Below are positions 41,140 to 49,500 of a stretch of DNA of 55,893 nt, piece after piece. The first letter of the stretch is position 1. The number at the start of each line of letters is the position of its first letter. Origin of the DNA: Sedimentitalea xiamensis (GTDB lineage Bacteria > Pseudomonadota > Alphaproteobacteria > Rhodobacterales > Rhodobacteraceae); the NCBI RefSeq assembly GCF_030164465.1, contig NZ_JASNJE010000031.1:1-55893 (forward strand), written 5' to 3'. A program made the position numbers and the translations under genes. The notes below the pieces were generated by a model. It did not search any database. It was not told the DNA's origin and saw nothing but the letters and a program-made list of their open reading frames with translations.

Positions 41140-42588
41140 ATGGACATGCCGACGCCAGACCCCGATATTCTCGCTCGCAAGGCCCGGCTCGTAGCGCGGC
41201 TGTTGCAGGTGTTGCCCGAGGATGCCGTGATCCACGATGTGGCGGAGACGCGGGCCTATGAATGCGACGCGCTGACGGCATACAAGTGCCCGCCGATGGT
41301 CGCCGTTCTGCCGGCATCGACGCAGGAAGTGTCCGACGTCCTGCGCATCTGTCACCAGGAAGCCGTGCCGGTGGTGCCGCGCGGGTCTGGCACATCGCTG
41401 GCCGGCGGCGCCCTGCCGACCGCAGATTGCGTCATTCTTGGCGTGGCGCGAATGAACGACGTGCTGGAAACCGACTATGAAGACCGTATCGTCCGGGTCC
41501 AGTCGGGCCTGACCAACCTGTCCGTCACCGGGGCGGTCGAGGAGCAGGATTTCTTCTACGCGCCGGACCCGTCCAGCCAGCTTGCCTGCGCCATCGCCGG
41601 GAATGTGGCGATGAATTCGGGCGGGGCGCATTGCCTGAAATACGGGGTGACGACGAACAACCTGCTGGGCGTGACGATGGTGCTGATGGACGGCACCGTG
41701 GTGGAAATCGGCGGCGCGCACCTGGATGCCGGCGGGCTGGACCTGCTCGGGGTGATCTGCGGCTCCGAAGGTCAGCTTGGTGTCGTGACCGAGGCGACTC
41801 TGCGCATCCTGCGCAAACCCGAAGGCGCCCGCCCGGTGTTGATGGGGTTCGACGACAGCGAAGTAGCCGGGGCCTGCGTGTCCGACATCATCAAGGCCGG
41901 TGTCCTGCCGGTGGCGATCGAATTCATGGATCGCCTGTGCATCCAGACCAGCGACAAGTTCGCGAACGCGGGTTATCCCGATTGCGAGGCGCTTCTGATC
42001 GTGGAGGTGGAAGGATCGGACGCGGAGATAGACGCCCAACTTTCGACGATCATGGAGATCGCCCGCCGGCACGATCCGGTCGAGCTGCGCGAAAGCCGGT
42101 CCCCAGAGGAAAGCGCGAAGATCTGGCTGGGCCGCAAGAGCGCGTTCGGCGCCATCGGGCAGATCAACGATTACATGTGCCTCGATGGCACGATCCCGGT
42201 GTCCGAATTGCCCTATGTGCTGAAACGGATCGGGGAGATGGGCCGGGAGTTCGGGCTGGATGTCGGCAACGTGTTCCATGCCGGGGACGGCAACATGCAT
42301 CCGCTGATCCTGTTTGACGCCAACAAGCCCGGCGACCTGGAACGGTGCGAGGCTCTGGGTGCGGAGATCCTCAAGCTTTGTGTCGATGTGGGGGGCTGCC
42401 TGACCGGCGAGCACGGGGTCGGGATCGAAAAGCGGGATCTCATGCTGCATCAGTATGCGCCGGCGGATCTGGAAGCGCAGATGGCGGTCAAGGACGTGTT
42501 CGATCCGGCCTGGCTTCTGAATCCGGCCAAGGTGTTTCCGCTGCCGTCCTCGGAAGCCCGGCGGGTGGTTCCCGCAGCAGCCGAATAG
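41140..42588 (+). CDS. glcD: Glycolate oxidase subunit GlcD, FAD-binding
   Basis: This 482-residue flavoprotein has the FAD_binding_4 signature (VVPRGSGTSLAGGALPTADCVILGVARMNDV) and the C-terminal HAGDGNMHPLIL, GLTGEHGVGIEKRDLM motifs of the GlcD/D-lactate dehydrogenase group. With GlcE and GlcF it oxidises glycolate to glyoxylate and passes electrons to the membrane. GGAGG lies six nt before the ATG at 41140; the longer frame from 41071 runs over the promoter and was rejected. First gene of glcDEF. Confidence 0.95.
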   Translation: MDMPTPDPDILARKARLVARLLQVLPEDAVIHDVAETRAYECDALTAYKCPPMVAVLPASTQEVSDVLRICHQEAVPVVPRGSGTSLAGGALPTADCVILGVARMNDVLETDYEDRIVRVQSGLTNLSVTGAVEEQDFFYAPDPSSQLACAIAGNVAMNSGGAHCLKYGVTTNNLLGVTMVLMDGTVVEIGGAHLDAGGLDLLGVICGSEGQLGVVTEATLRILRKPEGARPVLMGFDDSEVAGACVSDIIKAGVLPVAIEFMDRLCIQTSDKFANAGYPDCEALLIVEVEGSDAEIDAQLSTIMEIARRHDPVELRESRSPEESAKIWLGRKSAFGAIGQINDYMCLDGTIPVSELPYVLKRIGEMGREFGLDVGNVFHAGDGNMHPLILFDANKPGDLERCEALGAEILKLCVDVGGCLTGEHGVGIEKRDLMLHQYAPADLEAQMAVKDVFDPAWLLNPAKVFPLPSSEARRVVPAAAE

Positions 42589-42647
42589 AGGGGCCAGCCC
42601 CTCTTGGCCTTTGGCCAATTCACCCCGGAGTTCTTGAGGCAAGAGGA
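42586..42647 (+). repeat. Hairpin plus GGCAAGAGGAA intergenic motif between glcD and glcE
   Basis: Directly after glcD are GAGGGG-CCAG-CCCCTC and GGCC-TTT-GGCC hairpins followed by GGAGTTCTTGAGGCAAGAGGAA, which also serves as part of the glcE ribosome site region. A second copy with a CGCC-TTC-GGCG hairpin follows pheT at 53749-53783. I associate this combination with intergenic regions of Rhodobacterales, where it may act as attenuator or processing site. Confidence 0.6.
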
Positions 42648-42652
42648 AGATG

Positions 42653-43786
42653 ATGAGTGCCGGAAACGAGGCCGAACTGGCCGACATGGTGGCTTCGGCC
42701 CGCGGACCCCTGGCGATACGGGGCGGCGGGACGCGGGGGATCGAACTGAAGGGCGAAGTGCTGGACACGACGGGGCTGACCGGGGTCGATTTCTATGAAC
42801 CGGGGGCGCTGACGCTCGTGGTGTCGGCCGGCACGACCCTGCGCGAGATCGACGCTGTCCTGAGCGCCGAAAACCAGCGTCTCGCATTCGAGCCGATGGA
42901 TCATCGCCGCCTGATGGGGACAGAGGGCGAGCCGACCATCGGCGGGGTCGTCGCGGGCAATATTTCCGGGCCGCGCCGGATCCAGGCCGGGGCCTGCCGG
43001 GATTTCCTGCTCGGGGTCCGTTATATCGACGGGACCGGGCAGGTGATCAAGAACGGCGGCCGCGTGATGAAGAACGTGACGGGCTACGATCTGGTCAGGC
43101 TGATGGCGGGAAGCTGGGGAACGCTCGGCGTCTTGTCGCAGGTATCGCTGAAAGTGCTGCCGCGGTCGGAAACGCAGGCCACGTTGTTGGTGCGGGGCTG
43201 CGACGCAGGAACGGCGGTCGCGGCGATGTCGGCTGCGCTCGGGTCTCCGTTCGAAGTGTCCGGCGCGGCTTTCGACCCTGATGCGGGTGGCGCGGTCATG
43301 GTCCGGGTGGAGGGGTTCGCGGAGTCGGTGCGCTATCGCACCGGGCGGCTGGCGGATCTTCTGGGCGGGTTCGGCGACATCGAGTCTTGCGATGATGCGG
43401 AGGCATCGGACCGGCTGTGGACCGGCGTCCGCGACGTCGAAAAATTCGCAGGCAAGCCGGGCGATGTCTGGCGTCTGTCCGTCAGGCCATCGGACGCCCC
43501 GGCGCTTGCGGAGCGCATCGGCGCCGAGGATCTGCTGTTTGACTGGGGCGGCGGCCTGATATGGGCGCGCGTTCCGGAAGCCACGGATCTGCGTGCGCGC
43601 ATCGGGCCGGTCGGCGGACATGCGACGCTGGTCCGGGCCGGACCCGGCGGGGCGGACCGGCTGGACCGGTTCCATCCGCAGGCCGCGCCGCTGGAAGCCA
43701 TCAGCGCCGGTCTGAGAGCGCGGTTCGATCCACGCGGGATATTCAATCGGGGGCTGATGGAGCCCTTGCAGCCGGTCGGGGTCTGA
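42653..43786 (+). CDS. glcE: Glycolate oxidase subunit GlcE, FAD-binding
   Basis: This 377-residue subunit has a shorter FAD-binding domain: LAIRGGGTRGIELKG at the N-terminus, GEPTIGGVVAGNISGPRRIQAGA and VRYIDGTGQVIKNGGRVMKNVTGYDL. The ATG at 42653 gives AGGA five nt upstream; the ATG three nt earlier is too near to the ribosome site. The stop is 3 nt before glcF. Forms the GlcDEF complex. Confidence 0.94.
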   Translation: MSAGNEAELADMVASARGPLAIRGGGTRGIELKGEVLDTTGLTGVDFYEPGALTLVVSAGTTLREIDAVLSAENQRLAFEPMDHRRLMGTEGEPTIGGVVAGNISGPRRIQAGACRDFLLGVRYIDGTGQVIKNGGRVMKNVTGYDLVRLMAGSWGTLGVLSQVSLKVLPRSETQATLLVRGCDAGTAVAAMSAALGSPFEVSGAAFDPDAGGAVMVRVEGFAESVRYRTGRLADLLGGFGDIESCDDAEASDRLWTGVRDVEKFAGKPGDVWRLSVRPSDAPALAERIGAEDLLFDWGGGLIWARVPEATDLRARIGPVGGHATLVRAGPGGADRLDRFHPQAAPLEAISAGLRARFDPRGIFNRGLMEPLQPVGV

Positions 43787-43789
43787 GCC

Positions 43790-45112
43790 ATGCAAACCAC
43801 GTTTTCGCCGGAACAGTTGTCCGATCCCGATATCGCGCGCAGCAACGAGATCCTGCGCAGTTGCGTGCATTGCGGGTTCTGCACCGCGACCTGCCCCACC
43901 TACCAGGTTCTGGGCGACGAACTGGACAGCCCGCGGGGCCGCATCTACCTGATCAAGGATATGCTGGAAAACGATCGGGTGCCGGATGCGAAGACGGTCA
44001 GGCACATCGACCGCTGCCTGAGCTGCCTTGCCTGCATGACCACCTGTCCGTCCGGCGTGCACTACATGCACCTGGTGGACCATGCGCGCGCGTATATCGA
44101 ACAACGCTACAAGCGTCCGTTCGGCGACCGGGCCCTGCGCTGGATCCTGGCGCGTATCCTGCCCTATCCGGCACGCTTCCGCCTGGCCCTGCTTGGCGCG
44201 CGGATCGGACGGCCGTTCAGGGGGCTGATGCCCGATGCCCGGCTGAGGGCAATGCTGGAAATGGCGCCCAGGACGATCCCGCCGGTCAGCCGCAATGACG
44301 ACCCGCAGAGTTTCGCGCCCGAGGGGCCGAAACGGATGCGGGTGGCCCTGATGACCGGCTGCGCGCAAAAGGCGCTGAACACCGACATTAACGACGCGAC
44401 GATCCGCATCCTGAGACGGTTCGGCTGCGAAGTCGTGGTGGCCGAGGGCGCCGGCTGCTGCGGGGCGCTGACGCATCACATGGGCAAGTCGGCGGAAAGC
44501 CATGCCGCCGCAGCCCGCAACATCCGCGCCTGGGCGGCGGAAATGGACGGGCAGGGGCTGGATGCCATCGTCATCAATACCTCGGGCTGCGGCACCACCG
44601 TGATGGATTACGGTCACATGTTCCGTAACGATCCGCTGGCCGCCGACGCCGCCCGCGTGTCCGCGATCGCCATGGATGTGAGCGAAGTCCTGGTGAAGCT
44701 GGACCTGCCCGAAGGGGCCGACAAGGCAACGACGGTCGCCTATCACGCGGCCTGTTCGCTGCAGCATGGCCAGAAGATCAAGACCTTTCCGAAGGATCTG
44801 TTGAAACGGGCGGGTTTCAGGGTCGTTGAACCGGCCGACAGCCATCTGTGCTGCGGGTCGGCGGGCACCTACAACCTGATGCAGCCTGAGATTTCCAGAC
44901 AGTTGAAGATCCGCAAGGTCCGCACGATCGAGGCGAAGAACCCGGATATCATTGCCGCGGGCAACATCGGCTGCATGATCCAGATCGGGTCGGGCAGCGC
45001 CATTCCGGTCGTGCACACGGTCGAGTTGCTGGATTGGGCCACCGGCGGGCCGAAGCCGCCGACCCTGATCCGCGGAGCCGAAACTGTGTCCGGGGTGCCG
45101 ATCCTGAAATAA
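43790..45112 (+). CDS. glcF: Glycolate oxidase iron-sulfur subunit GlcF
   Basis: This 440-residue protein carries two ferredoxin-type Cys clusters (CVHCGFCTATCPTY at about 25 and CLSCLACMTTCPSG at about 76) and two CCG-type domains (GAGCCGALTHHMG, CCGSAGTYNLM). It passes electrons from the flavin subunits to the respiratory chain. It follows glcE by 3 nt. Intact clusters suggest a working glycolate oxidase. Confidence 0.95.
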   Translation: MQTTFSPEQLSDPDIARSNEILRSCVHCGFCTATCPTYQVLGDELDSPRGRIYLIKDMLENDRVPDAKTVRHIDRCLSCLACMTTCPSGVHYMHLVDHARAYIEQRYKRPFGDRALRWILARILPYPARFRLALLGARIGRPFRGLMPDARLRAMLEMAPRTIPPVSRNDDPQSFAPEGPKRMRVALMTGCAQKALNTDINDATIRILRRFGCEVVVAEGAGCCGALTHHMGKSAESHAAAARNIRAWAAEMDGQGLDAIVINTSGCGTTVMDYGHMFRNDPLAADAARVSAIAMDVSEVLVKLDLPEGADKATTVAYHAACSLQHGQKIKTFPKDLLKRAGFRVVEPADSHLCCGSAGTYNLMQPEISRQLKIRKVRTIEAKNPDIIAAGNIGCMIQIGSGSAIPVVHTVELLDWATGGPKPPTLIRGAETVSGVPILK

Positions 45113-45188
45113 ACGGTCATACCTGCCCTATTCTTGCCGCAGGAGTCCGATATCCTGCCCCGGTGTCGGAAAAGCGGGGTTGGCATCG

Positions 45189-46001
45189 GTGAGGTATGTC
45201 TGGTTCGGGCTGGTGTTTGCGGTGCTGCCGCTTGCATCCTTTGCGCAGGATACGCTTCTGGAAAGGCTGGATACCACGGATGCGGGACGCGCGTGGGAAG
45301 CGGTCGGGCGTCTGGATATCAACGGTTCGGGCTTCTGTTCGGGCGCGCTGATCGCGCCCAACCTGGTTCTGACGGCGGCGCATTGCCTGTTTGACAGGGT
45401 GTCCAAGGCGCGGATCGATCCGGAGACCGTCCAGTTCCTTGCAGGCTGGCGCAATGGCCGGGCTTCGGCCTATCGCACGGTGCGCCGGGCCGTGGTGCAT
45501 CCGGATTATGTTTTCGATCAGGACGTCTCTGCCGCCCGCGTGCGCAACGACGTGGCATTGCTGGAATTGCAGCACCCGATTCGGAACACCACGATCACGC
45601 CTTTCGAGACCGCCGGGCGTCCGGCCCCCGACGAGGAAGTCGGGATCGTTTCCTATGCCAAGGACCGGGCCGACGCGCCGTCCCTGCAGGAAGTGTGCAG
45701 GGTCATGGCGCGCCAGGAAGGCGTGCTCGTGATGTCGTGCAACGTGGATTTCGGGTCGTCCGGCGCCCCGATCTTTTCCTTTGCCGGCGGAACCGCGCGC
45801 ATCGTGTCGGTGGTGTCCGCAAAGGCGGAGGTGGAGGGGCAGCGGGTCGCGCTTGGAACCTCGCTCGACGAACCGCTTGCGCGGCTGCGTGACGAACTCG
45901 ACAGGGGCGGCGGCTTCAACCTTGCCCCGCCGCCGGAGGTCAACCGCATCGCGGTCGGGCAGACTCGCCGCGACACCGGGGCCAAGTTCATCAGGCCGTG
46001 A
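45189..46001 (+). CDS. Secreted trypsin-like serine protease
   Basis: This 270-residue protein has a signal peptide (RYVWFGLVFAVLPLASFAQ, cleaved after FAQ) and an S1 catalytic triad: His in LTAAHCLFD, Asp in RVRNDVALLEL and Ser in DFGSSGAPIFS. It should act in the periplasm or outside the cell. A start at GTG 45189 gives a compact signal peptide; TTG at 45180 is an alternative with a weaker start codon. The gene stands alone, 77 nt after glcF. Confidence 0.9.
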   Translation: MRYVWFGLVFAVLPLASFAQDTLLERLDTTDAGRAWEAVGRLDINGSGFCSGALIAPNLVLTAAHCLFDRVSKARIDPETVQFLAGWRNGRASAYRTVRRAVVHPDYVFDQDVSAARVRNDVALLELQHPIRNTTITPFETAGRPAPDEEVGIVSYAKDRADAPSLQEVCRVMARQEGVLVMSCNVDFGSSGAPIFSFAGGTARIVSVVSAKAEVEGQRVALGTSLDEPLARLRDELDRGGGFNLAPPPEVNRIAVGQTRRDTGAKFIRP

Positions 46002-46108
46002 TGCCGCCGGATCGTCCGTCCGCATGCGCGCATCGCGACGTGGCATCCGTGAAAGCCAAGGTCTGGCGCGCCCGATGCCGTTGCCGCTCCGCTGTCCGTC
46101 CCGCGGGT

Positions 46109-46137
46109 CTTGAAACCGCTTTTGCCGCTTCCCATCT
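46109..46137 (+). promoter_or_regulatory. Sigma-32-type heat-shock promoter for hsp20
   Basis: CTTGAAA (46109-46115) and TCCCATCT (46130-46137) are spaced by 14 nt, a near-consensus RpoH promoter. It lies 98 nt upstream of the Hsp20 ATG, which would leave a leader of roughly 90 nt. Heat-inducible transcription is therefore likely. Confidence 0.7.
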
Positions 46138-46143
46138 GGGTGT

Positions 46144-46235
46144 TGTCGGAATGCCGAACCGGGTTCCGGCGTGTCAACTTGCCCGTCCGATCAGGAGGGC
46201 ATTCGTAAATCGCTCGAAGGAAGAGGATAACGACA
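46144..46235 (+). promoter_or_regulatory. Candidate ROSE-type RNA thermometer in the hsp20 leader
   Basis: The expected leader contains a hairpin (GAACC with GGTTC around 46150-46162) and, near the start codon, UCGCU (46210-46214), which fits the UYGCU motif of ROSE elements, followed by AGGA at 46224-46227 as ribosome site. UCGCU can pair with AGGA with the G bulged, as in rhizobial ROSE elements upstream of hsp20 genes. Folding was done by eye. Confidence 0.45.
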
Positions 46236-46703
46236 ATGCGTACATTCGACTTTGCACCGCTGCACCGCGCCACCGTCGGTTTCGATCAGATCGCCGATCT
46301 GATGGACCGCGTTATGACCAACGACGTGAGCCAGTCCAGCTACCCCCCCTACAACATTGAAAAGACGGCGGCGGATTCCTACCGCATCTCGATCGCCGTG
46401 GCCGGGTTTTCCGATTCCGACCTGATGGTCGAAGTCAAGGAAAACGCGCTCGTCGTCGCCGCCAAGAAGGCCGAGGACGACAGCGGACGGACCTATCTGC
46501 ATCGCGGCATCGCCACCCGTGCATTCGAACGCCGGTTCCATCTGGCCGATCATGTGCGCGTGACCGGTGCCAGCCATGTGGACGGAATGCTGCATATCGA
46601 CCTGCAGCGCGAAGTGCCCGAAGCCCTGAAACCCCGCCGGATTGAAATCGCCAGTTCCAAGGCGATCGAAACCGATGTGGTCGACAGCAAGGCCGTGAAC
46701 TGA
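46236..46703 (+). CDS. Small heat shock protein, Hsp20/IbpA type
   Basis: This 155-residue holdase chaperone has an alpha-crystallin domain: YPPYNIEKTAADSYRISIAVAGFSDSDLMVEVKENALVVAAKK, YLHRGIATRAFERRFHLADHV and an HVDGMLHIDLQREVPE segment. The C-terminal I-x-I/V-type tail (RIEIASS) is present. It lies behind a sigma-32-type promoter and a possible thermometer. It stabilises unfolded proteins during heat stress until ATP-dependent chaperones act. Confidence 0.95.
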   Translation: MRTFDFAPLHRATVGFDQIADLMDRVMTNDVSQSSYPPYNIEKTAADSYRISIAVAGFSDSDLMVEVKENALVVAAKKAEDDSGRTYLHRGIATRAFERRFHLADHVRVTGASHVDGMLHIDLQREVPEALKPRRIEIASSKAIETDVVDSKAVN

Positions 46704-46740
46704 ACCCGAGCCTTCGATTTACCTCGAACGACGGGTATGC

Positions 46741-46767
46741 GCCCCGCGCCGCATGGCGCGGGGCGAT
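46741..46767 (+). terminator. GC-rich terminator after hsp20
   Basis: GCCCCGCGCC and GGCGCGGGGC form a perfect 10-bp stem with a GCAT loop 37 nt after the hsp20 stop, followed by GATTTCG. The T-run is short, so it may be a partial or bidirectional terminator. Confidence 0.75.
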
Positions 46768-46840
46768 TTCGTGCCGGGAACGGACAGGATTTCGGACCGG
46801 CCCCGGCACCGCCCGCCACAGCGGGCCTTGAGGCCTGGCC

Positions 46841-46880
46841 AAAATGCAAAACGCGCGGTCCGTTCCCGCCGAACCGCGCG
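46841..46880 (-). terminator. Terminator of the gabD gene (minus strand)
   Basis: CGCGCGGT (46852-46859) and ACCGCGCG (46873-46880) form an 8-bp stem with a 13-nt loop. On the minus strand it is followed by TTTT and, further on, TTTTGG. It lies 31 nt downstream of the gabD stop. Fits rho-independent termination of gabD. Confidence 0.8.
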
Positions 46881-46910
46881 CTTTCCGATGTTTGGACCGT
46901 GTAGGCCGGA

Positions 46911-48386
46911 TCAGACCGACATGCAGACGTATTTCATCTCGAGATAGTCCTCGATTCCGTGATGGCTGCCTTCGCGGCCAAGGCCCGACTGCTTGACACC
47001 GCCGAACGGTGCCACCTCGGTCGAGATGATGCCGGTGTTGACGCCGACGATGCCGTATTCCAGCGCTTCGGCCACCTTGTAGACCCGGCTCAGATCCTTG
47101 GCGTAGAAATAGGCGGCGAGGCCGAAGATGGTGTCGTTGGCCATCGCGATGACCTGGTCCACGTCCTCGAACTTGAACAGAGGCGCCAGAGGTCCGAAGG
47201 TTTCTTCCTGGGCCACGGCCATGTCCTGGGTGACGCCGGTGACGACGGTGGGTTCAAAGAACGTCCCGCCCAATGCGTGGCGCTTGCCGCCGGTCAGAAC
47301 CTCGCCGCCCTTGGCGGTCACGTCGCCGAGATGTTCCAGGACCTTGTCGACCGCGTCCTGGTTGATCAGCGGGCCGGTGGTGATGCCATCGTTCAGGCCG
47401 TCGCCGACCCTGAGATTCTCGACCGCCACCTTCAGCTTGGCGGCGAATTCATCATAGACCCCGGCCTGCACGTAGATGCGGTTGGCGCAGACGCAGGTCT
47501 GGCCATTGTTGCGGAACTTGCACATCATCGCGCCTTCGACGGCGGCATCCAGATCGGCGTCGTCGAACACGATGAAAGGCGCGTTTCCGCCCAGTTCCAT
47601 CGAGCATTTCATGATCTGGTCCGCAGCCTGCTTGAGCAGGATACGCCCGACCTCGGTTGAGCCGGTAAAGGTCAGCTTGCGCACGGCGGGGTTCTCGCAG
47701 AATTCCTTGCCGATGGCGCTGGCGGACGAAGACGTGACCACGTTGAACACGCCGGCCGGGATGCCCGCGCGTTCGGCAAGCACGCCCATCACAAGAGCGG
47801 AGAGCGGGGTTTCCTTGGCCGGGCGCGCGACAAAGGCACAGCCGGCGGCCAGGGCCGGTGCGGCCTTGCGTGTGATCATCGCGTTGGGGAAGTTCCAGGG
47901 CGTGATCGAGGCGGCGACGCCGATCGGCTGTTTCAGCACCATGATCCGCTTGTCGCGCTGGTGGCCGGGGATCATTTCGCCATAGATCCGTTTCGCCTCC
48001 TCGCCGAAGAATTCGATGAAGGACGCGCCATAGGCGATCTCGCCCACCGCCTCGGCCAGCGGCTTGCCCTGTTCGGCGGTGAGGATCCTGCCAAGGTCCT
48101 GGGCGTTCGCCATCATCAGGTCGAACCATTTGCGCAGGATTGCGGCGCGTTCCTTGCCGGTCATGGCCGCCCATTCCTTTTGCGCCGCCTCGGCCTGTTC
48201 GATGGCGTCCGCGACCTGCGCCCGGCTGAGATCGGCGACCTTGGCGATCACGTCGCCGCGCGCCGGGTTGGTCACGGAAAACGTCCCGTTATCGCCGTCG
48301 ATCCACTGGCCGCCGACATAGGCTTTCGTCACCAGGAGCTCCGGGTCGTTCAGAAGCGATTTCAGGTCTGTTGTTGCATCCAGCAT
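46911..48386 (-). CDS. gabD: NAD(P)-dependent succinate-semialdehyde dehydrogenase
   Basis: This 491-residue aldehyde dehydrogenase has TPWNFPNAMITRKAAPALAAGC, FTGSTEVGR (cofactor site), MELGGNAPFIVFDDADLD (catalytic Glu), NNGQTCVCANR with catalytic Cys, and QEETFGPLAPLF. The set fits the GabD group, oxidising succinate semialdehyde to succinate in GABA degradation. AGGAGG precedes the ATG at 48386; the longer frame to 48422 was rejected. No gabT is next to it, so GABA transaminase would be elsewhere. Confidence 0.93.
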   Translation of the reverse strand: MLDATTDLKSLLNDPELLVTKAYVGGQWIDGDNGTFSVTNPARGDVIAKVADLSRAQVADAIEQAEAAQKEWAAMTGKERAAILRKWFDLMMANAQDLGRILTAEQGKPLAEAVGEIAYGASFIEFFGEEAKRIYGEMIPGHQRDKRIMVLKQPIGVAASITPWNFPNAMITRKAAPALAAGCAFVARPAKETPLSALVMGVLAERAGIPAGVFNVVTSSSASAIGKEFCENPAVRKLTFTGSTEVGRILLKQAADQIMKCSMELGGNAPFIVFDDADLDAAVEGAMMCKFRNNGQTCVCANRIYVQAGVYDEFAAKLKVAVENLRVGDGLNDGITTGPLINQDAVDKVLEHLGDVTAKGGEVLTGGKRHALGGTFFEPTVVTGVTQDMAVAQEETFGPLAPLFKFEDVDQVIAMANDTIFGLAAYFYAKDLSRVYKVAEALEYGIVGVNTGIISTEVAPFGGVKQSGLGREGSHHGIEDYLEMKYVCMSV

Positions 48387-48470
48387 GGTGAGTCCTCCTG
48401 CAAATTCCACTCGCGCAGCCAAACCAGTTGAGGCAGGGTTTGTCTAGGGCCACATGCAGGGGAGGTCGAG

Positions 48471-49262
48471 ATGGAACTGGACGATGCCTATGCCAACGCG
48501 GCCCATATCGCCGGGGCAGAGGCGTTTCCGTCGCGGTGGGCCGCCGAGGCGCGCGCATTCAGGGAGCGATTGGGACCGCGCGCCGCATGCGGGATTGCCT
48601 ACGGCGCGGGTGAGCGCCAGGTCTACGATCTGTTTCAGCCGGAACAGGATCCGTCGGGCACGGTGATCTTCATCCACGGCGGATACTGGTTGGATTTCGA
48701 CCGGTCGTTCTGGTCGCATCTGGCGGGAGGACCCTTGGCGCGGGGCTGGGCGGTGGCGATGCCGTCCTATGATCTGTGCCCGCAAGTGCCGATCGCCGGC
48801 ATCACCCGCCAGATCGCGCAGGCGGTTCAGCACGTGGCCGCACGCACCAAAGGGCCGATCTCGATCACCGGCCATTCCGCGGGTGGTCATCTCGCGGCGC
48901 GGATGCTGGATGCGGGCCTGATATCCATGGACGTGGCGCGCCGTCTGGCGGCGGTGGTGCCGATCTCGCCGATTTCGGACCTGCGCCCGTTGATGCGGAC
49001 ATCGATGAACGCGGACCTGGGCCTGGACGATGCCGCGGCGCGGGCGGAAAGCCCGATCTTCATGCGCGACCGCCACAAGGCCAGCGTGGCGGTCTGGGTC
49101 GGCGCCGAAGAACGCCCGGTGTTTCTCGACCAGGCGCGCTGGCTGGCCGATGCCTGGGGCGCGGAACTTGTCGTTGTCCCCGAACGGCACCATTTCGACG
49201 TAATCGATGCGCTGAGCGACCCGGACAGCCGGTTGATCGGGCGGCTCACCGGGCTGCCCTGA
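48471..49262 (+). CDS. Alpha/beta hydrolase, arylformamidase-like
   Basis: This 263-residue protein has IFIHGGYWLDFDRS (oxyanion HGGYW), ISITGHSAGGHLAARML (nucleophile Ser in GHSAGG) and the late His in PERHHFDVI, with an Asp in the GAEERP loop region, consistent with the alpha/beta hydrolase triad. The HGGYW and GHSAGG pair resembles kynurenine formamidase-type (KynB-like) enzymes. GGAGG precedes the ATG. Divergent from gabD and followed by creatinase after 238 nt. The substrate is not certain. Confidence 0.82.
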   Translation: MELDDAYANAAHIAGAEAFPSRWAAEARAFRERLGPRAACGIAYGAGERQVYDLFQPEQDPSGTVIFIHGGYWLDFDRSFWSHLAGGPLARGWAVAMPSYDLCPQVPIAGITRQIAQAVQHVAARTKGPISITGHSAGGHLAARMLDAGLISMDVARRLAAVVPISPISDLRPLMRTSMNADLGLDDAAARAESPIFMRDRHKASVAVWVGAEERPVFLDQARWLADAWGAELVVVPERHHFDVIDALSDPDSRLIGRLTGLP

Positions 49263-49500
49263 TGCGCTCTACAACGCCTTGTTGAAGGAAGCCCGCGCCC
49301 GCGGATTGCGCTGAAAGCAAACGCGGTTCCGCCGTGGCTTCCAGGACAGGCGGTCCGATCGGCGATACCGGTCACAAAAGACTTGCCAAACGCGTGATTT
49401 TCGGCAACCCATGCCTCGTGTCCGGTCGATGGCGTCGCCCGGAAATTCACGTTCATATTCGTCCTGAACGCCGGGACCTTTCTGCAAAGGAGGGTCAACG

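Noticed and set aside
42620-45016. 798-codon minus-strand frame over glcE and glcF
   Set aside because: Antisense shadow of two well-supported genes.
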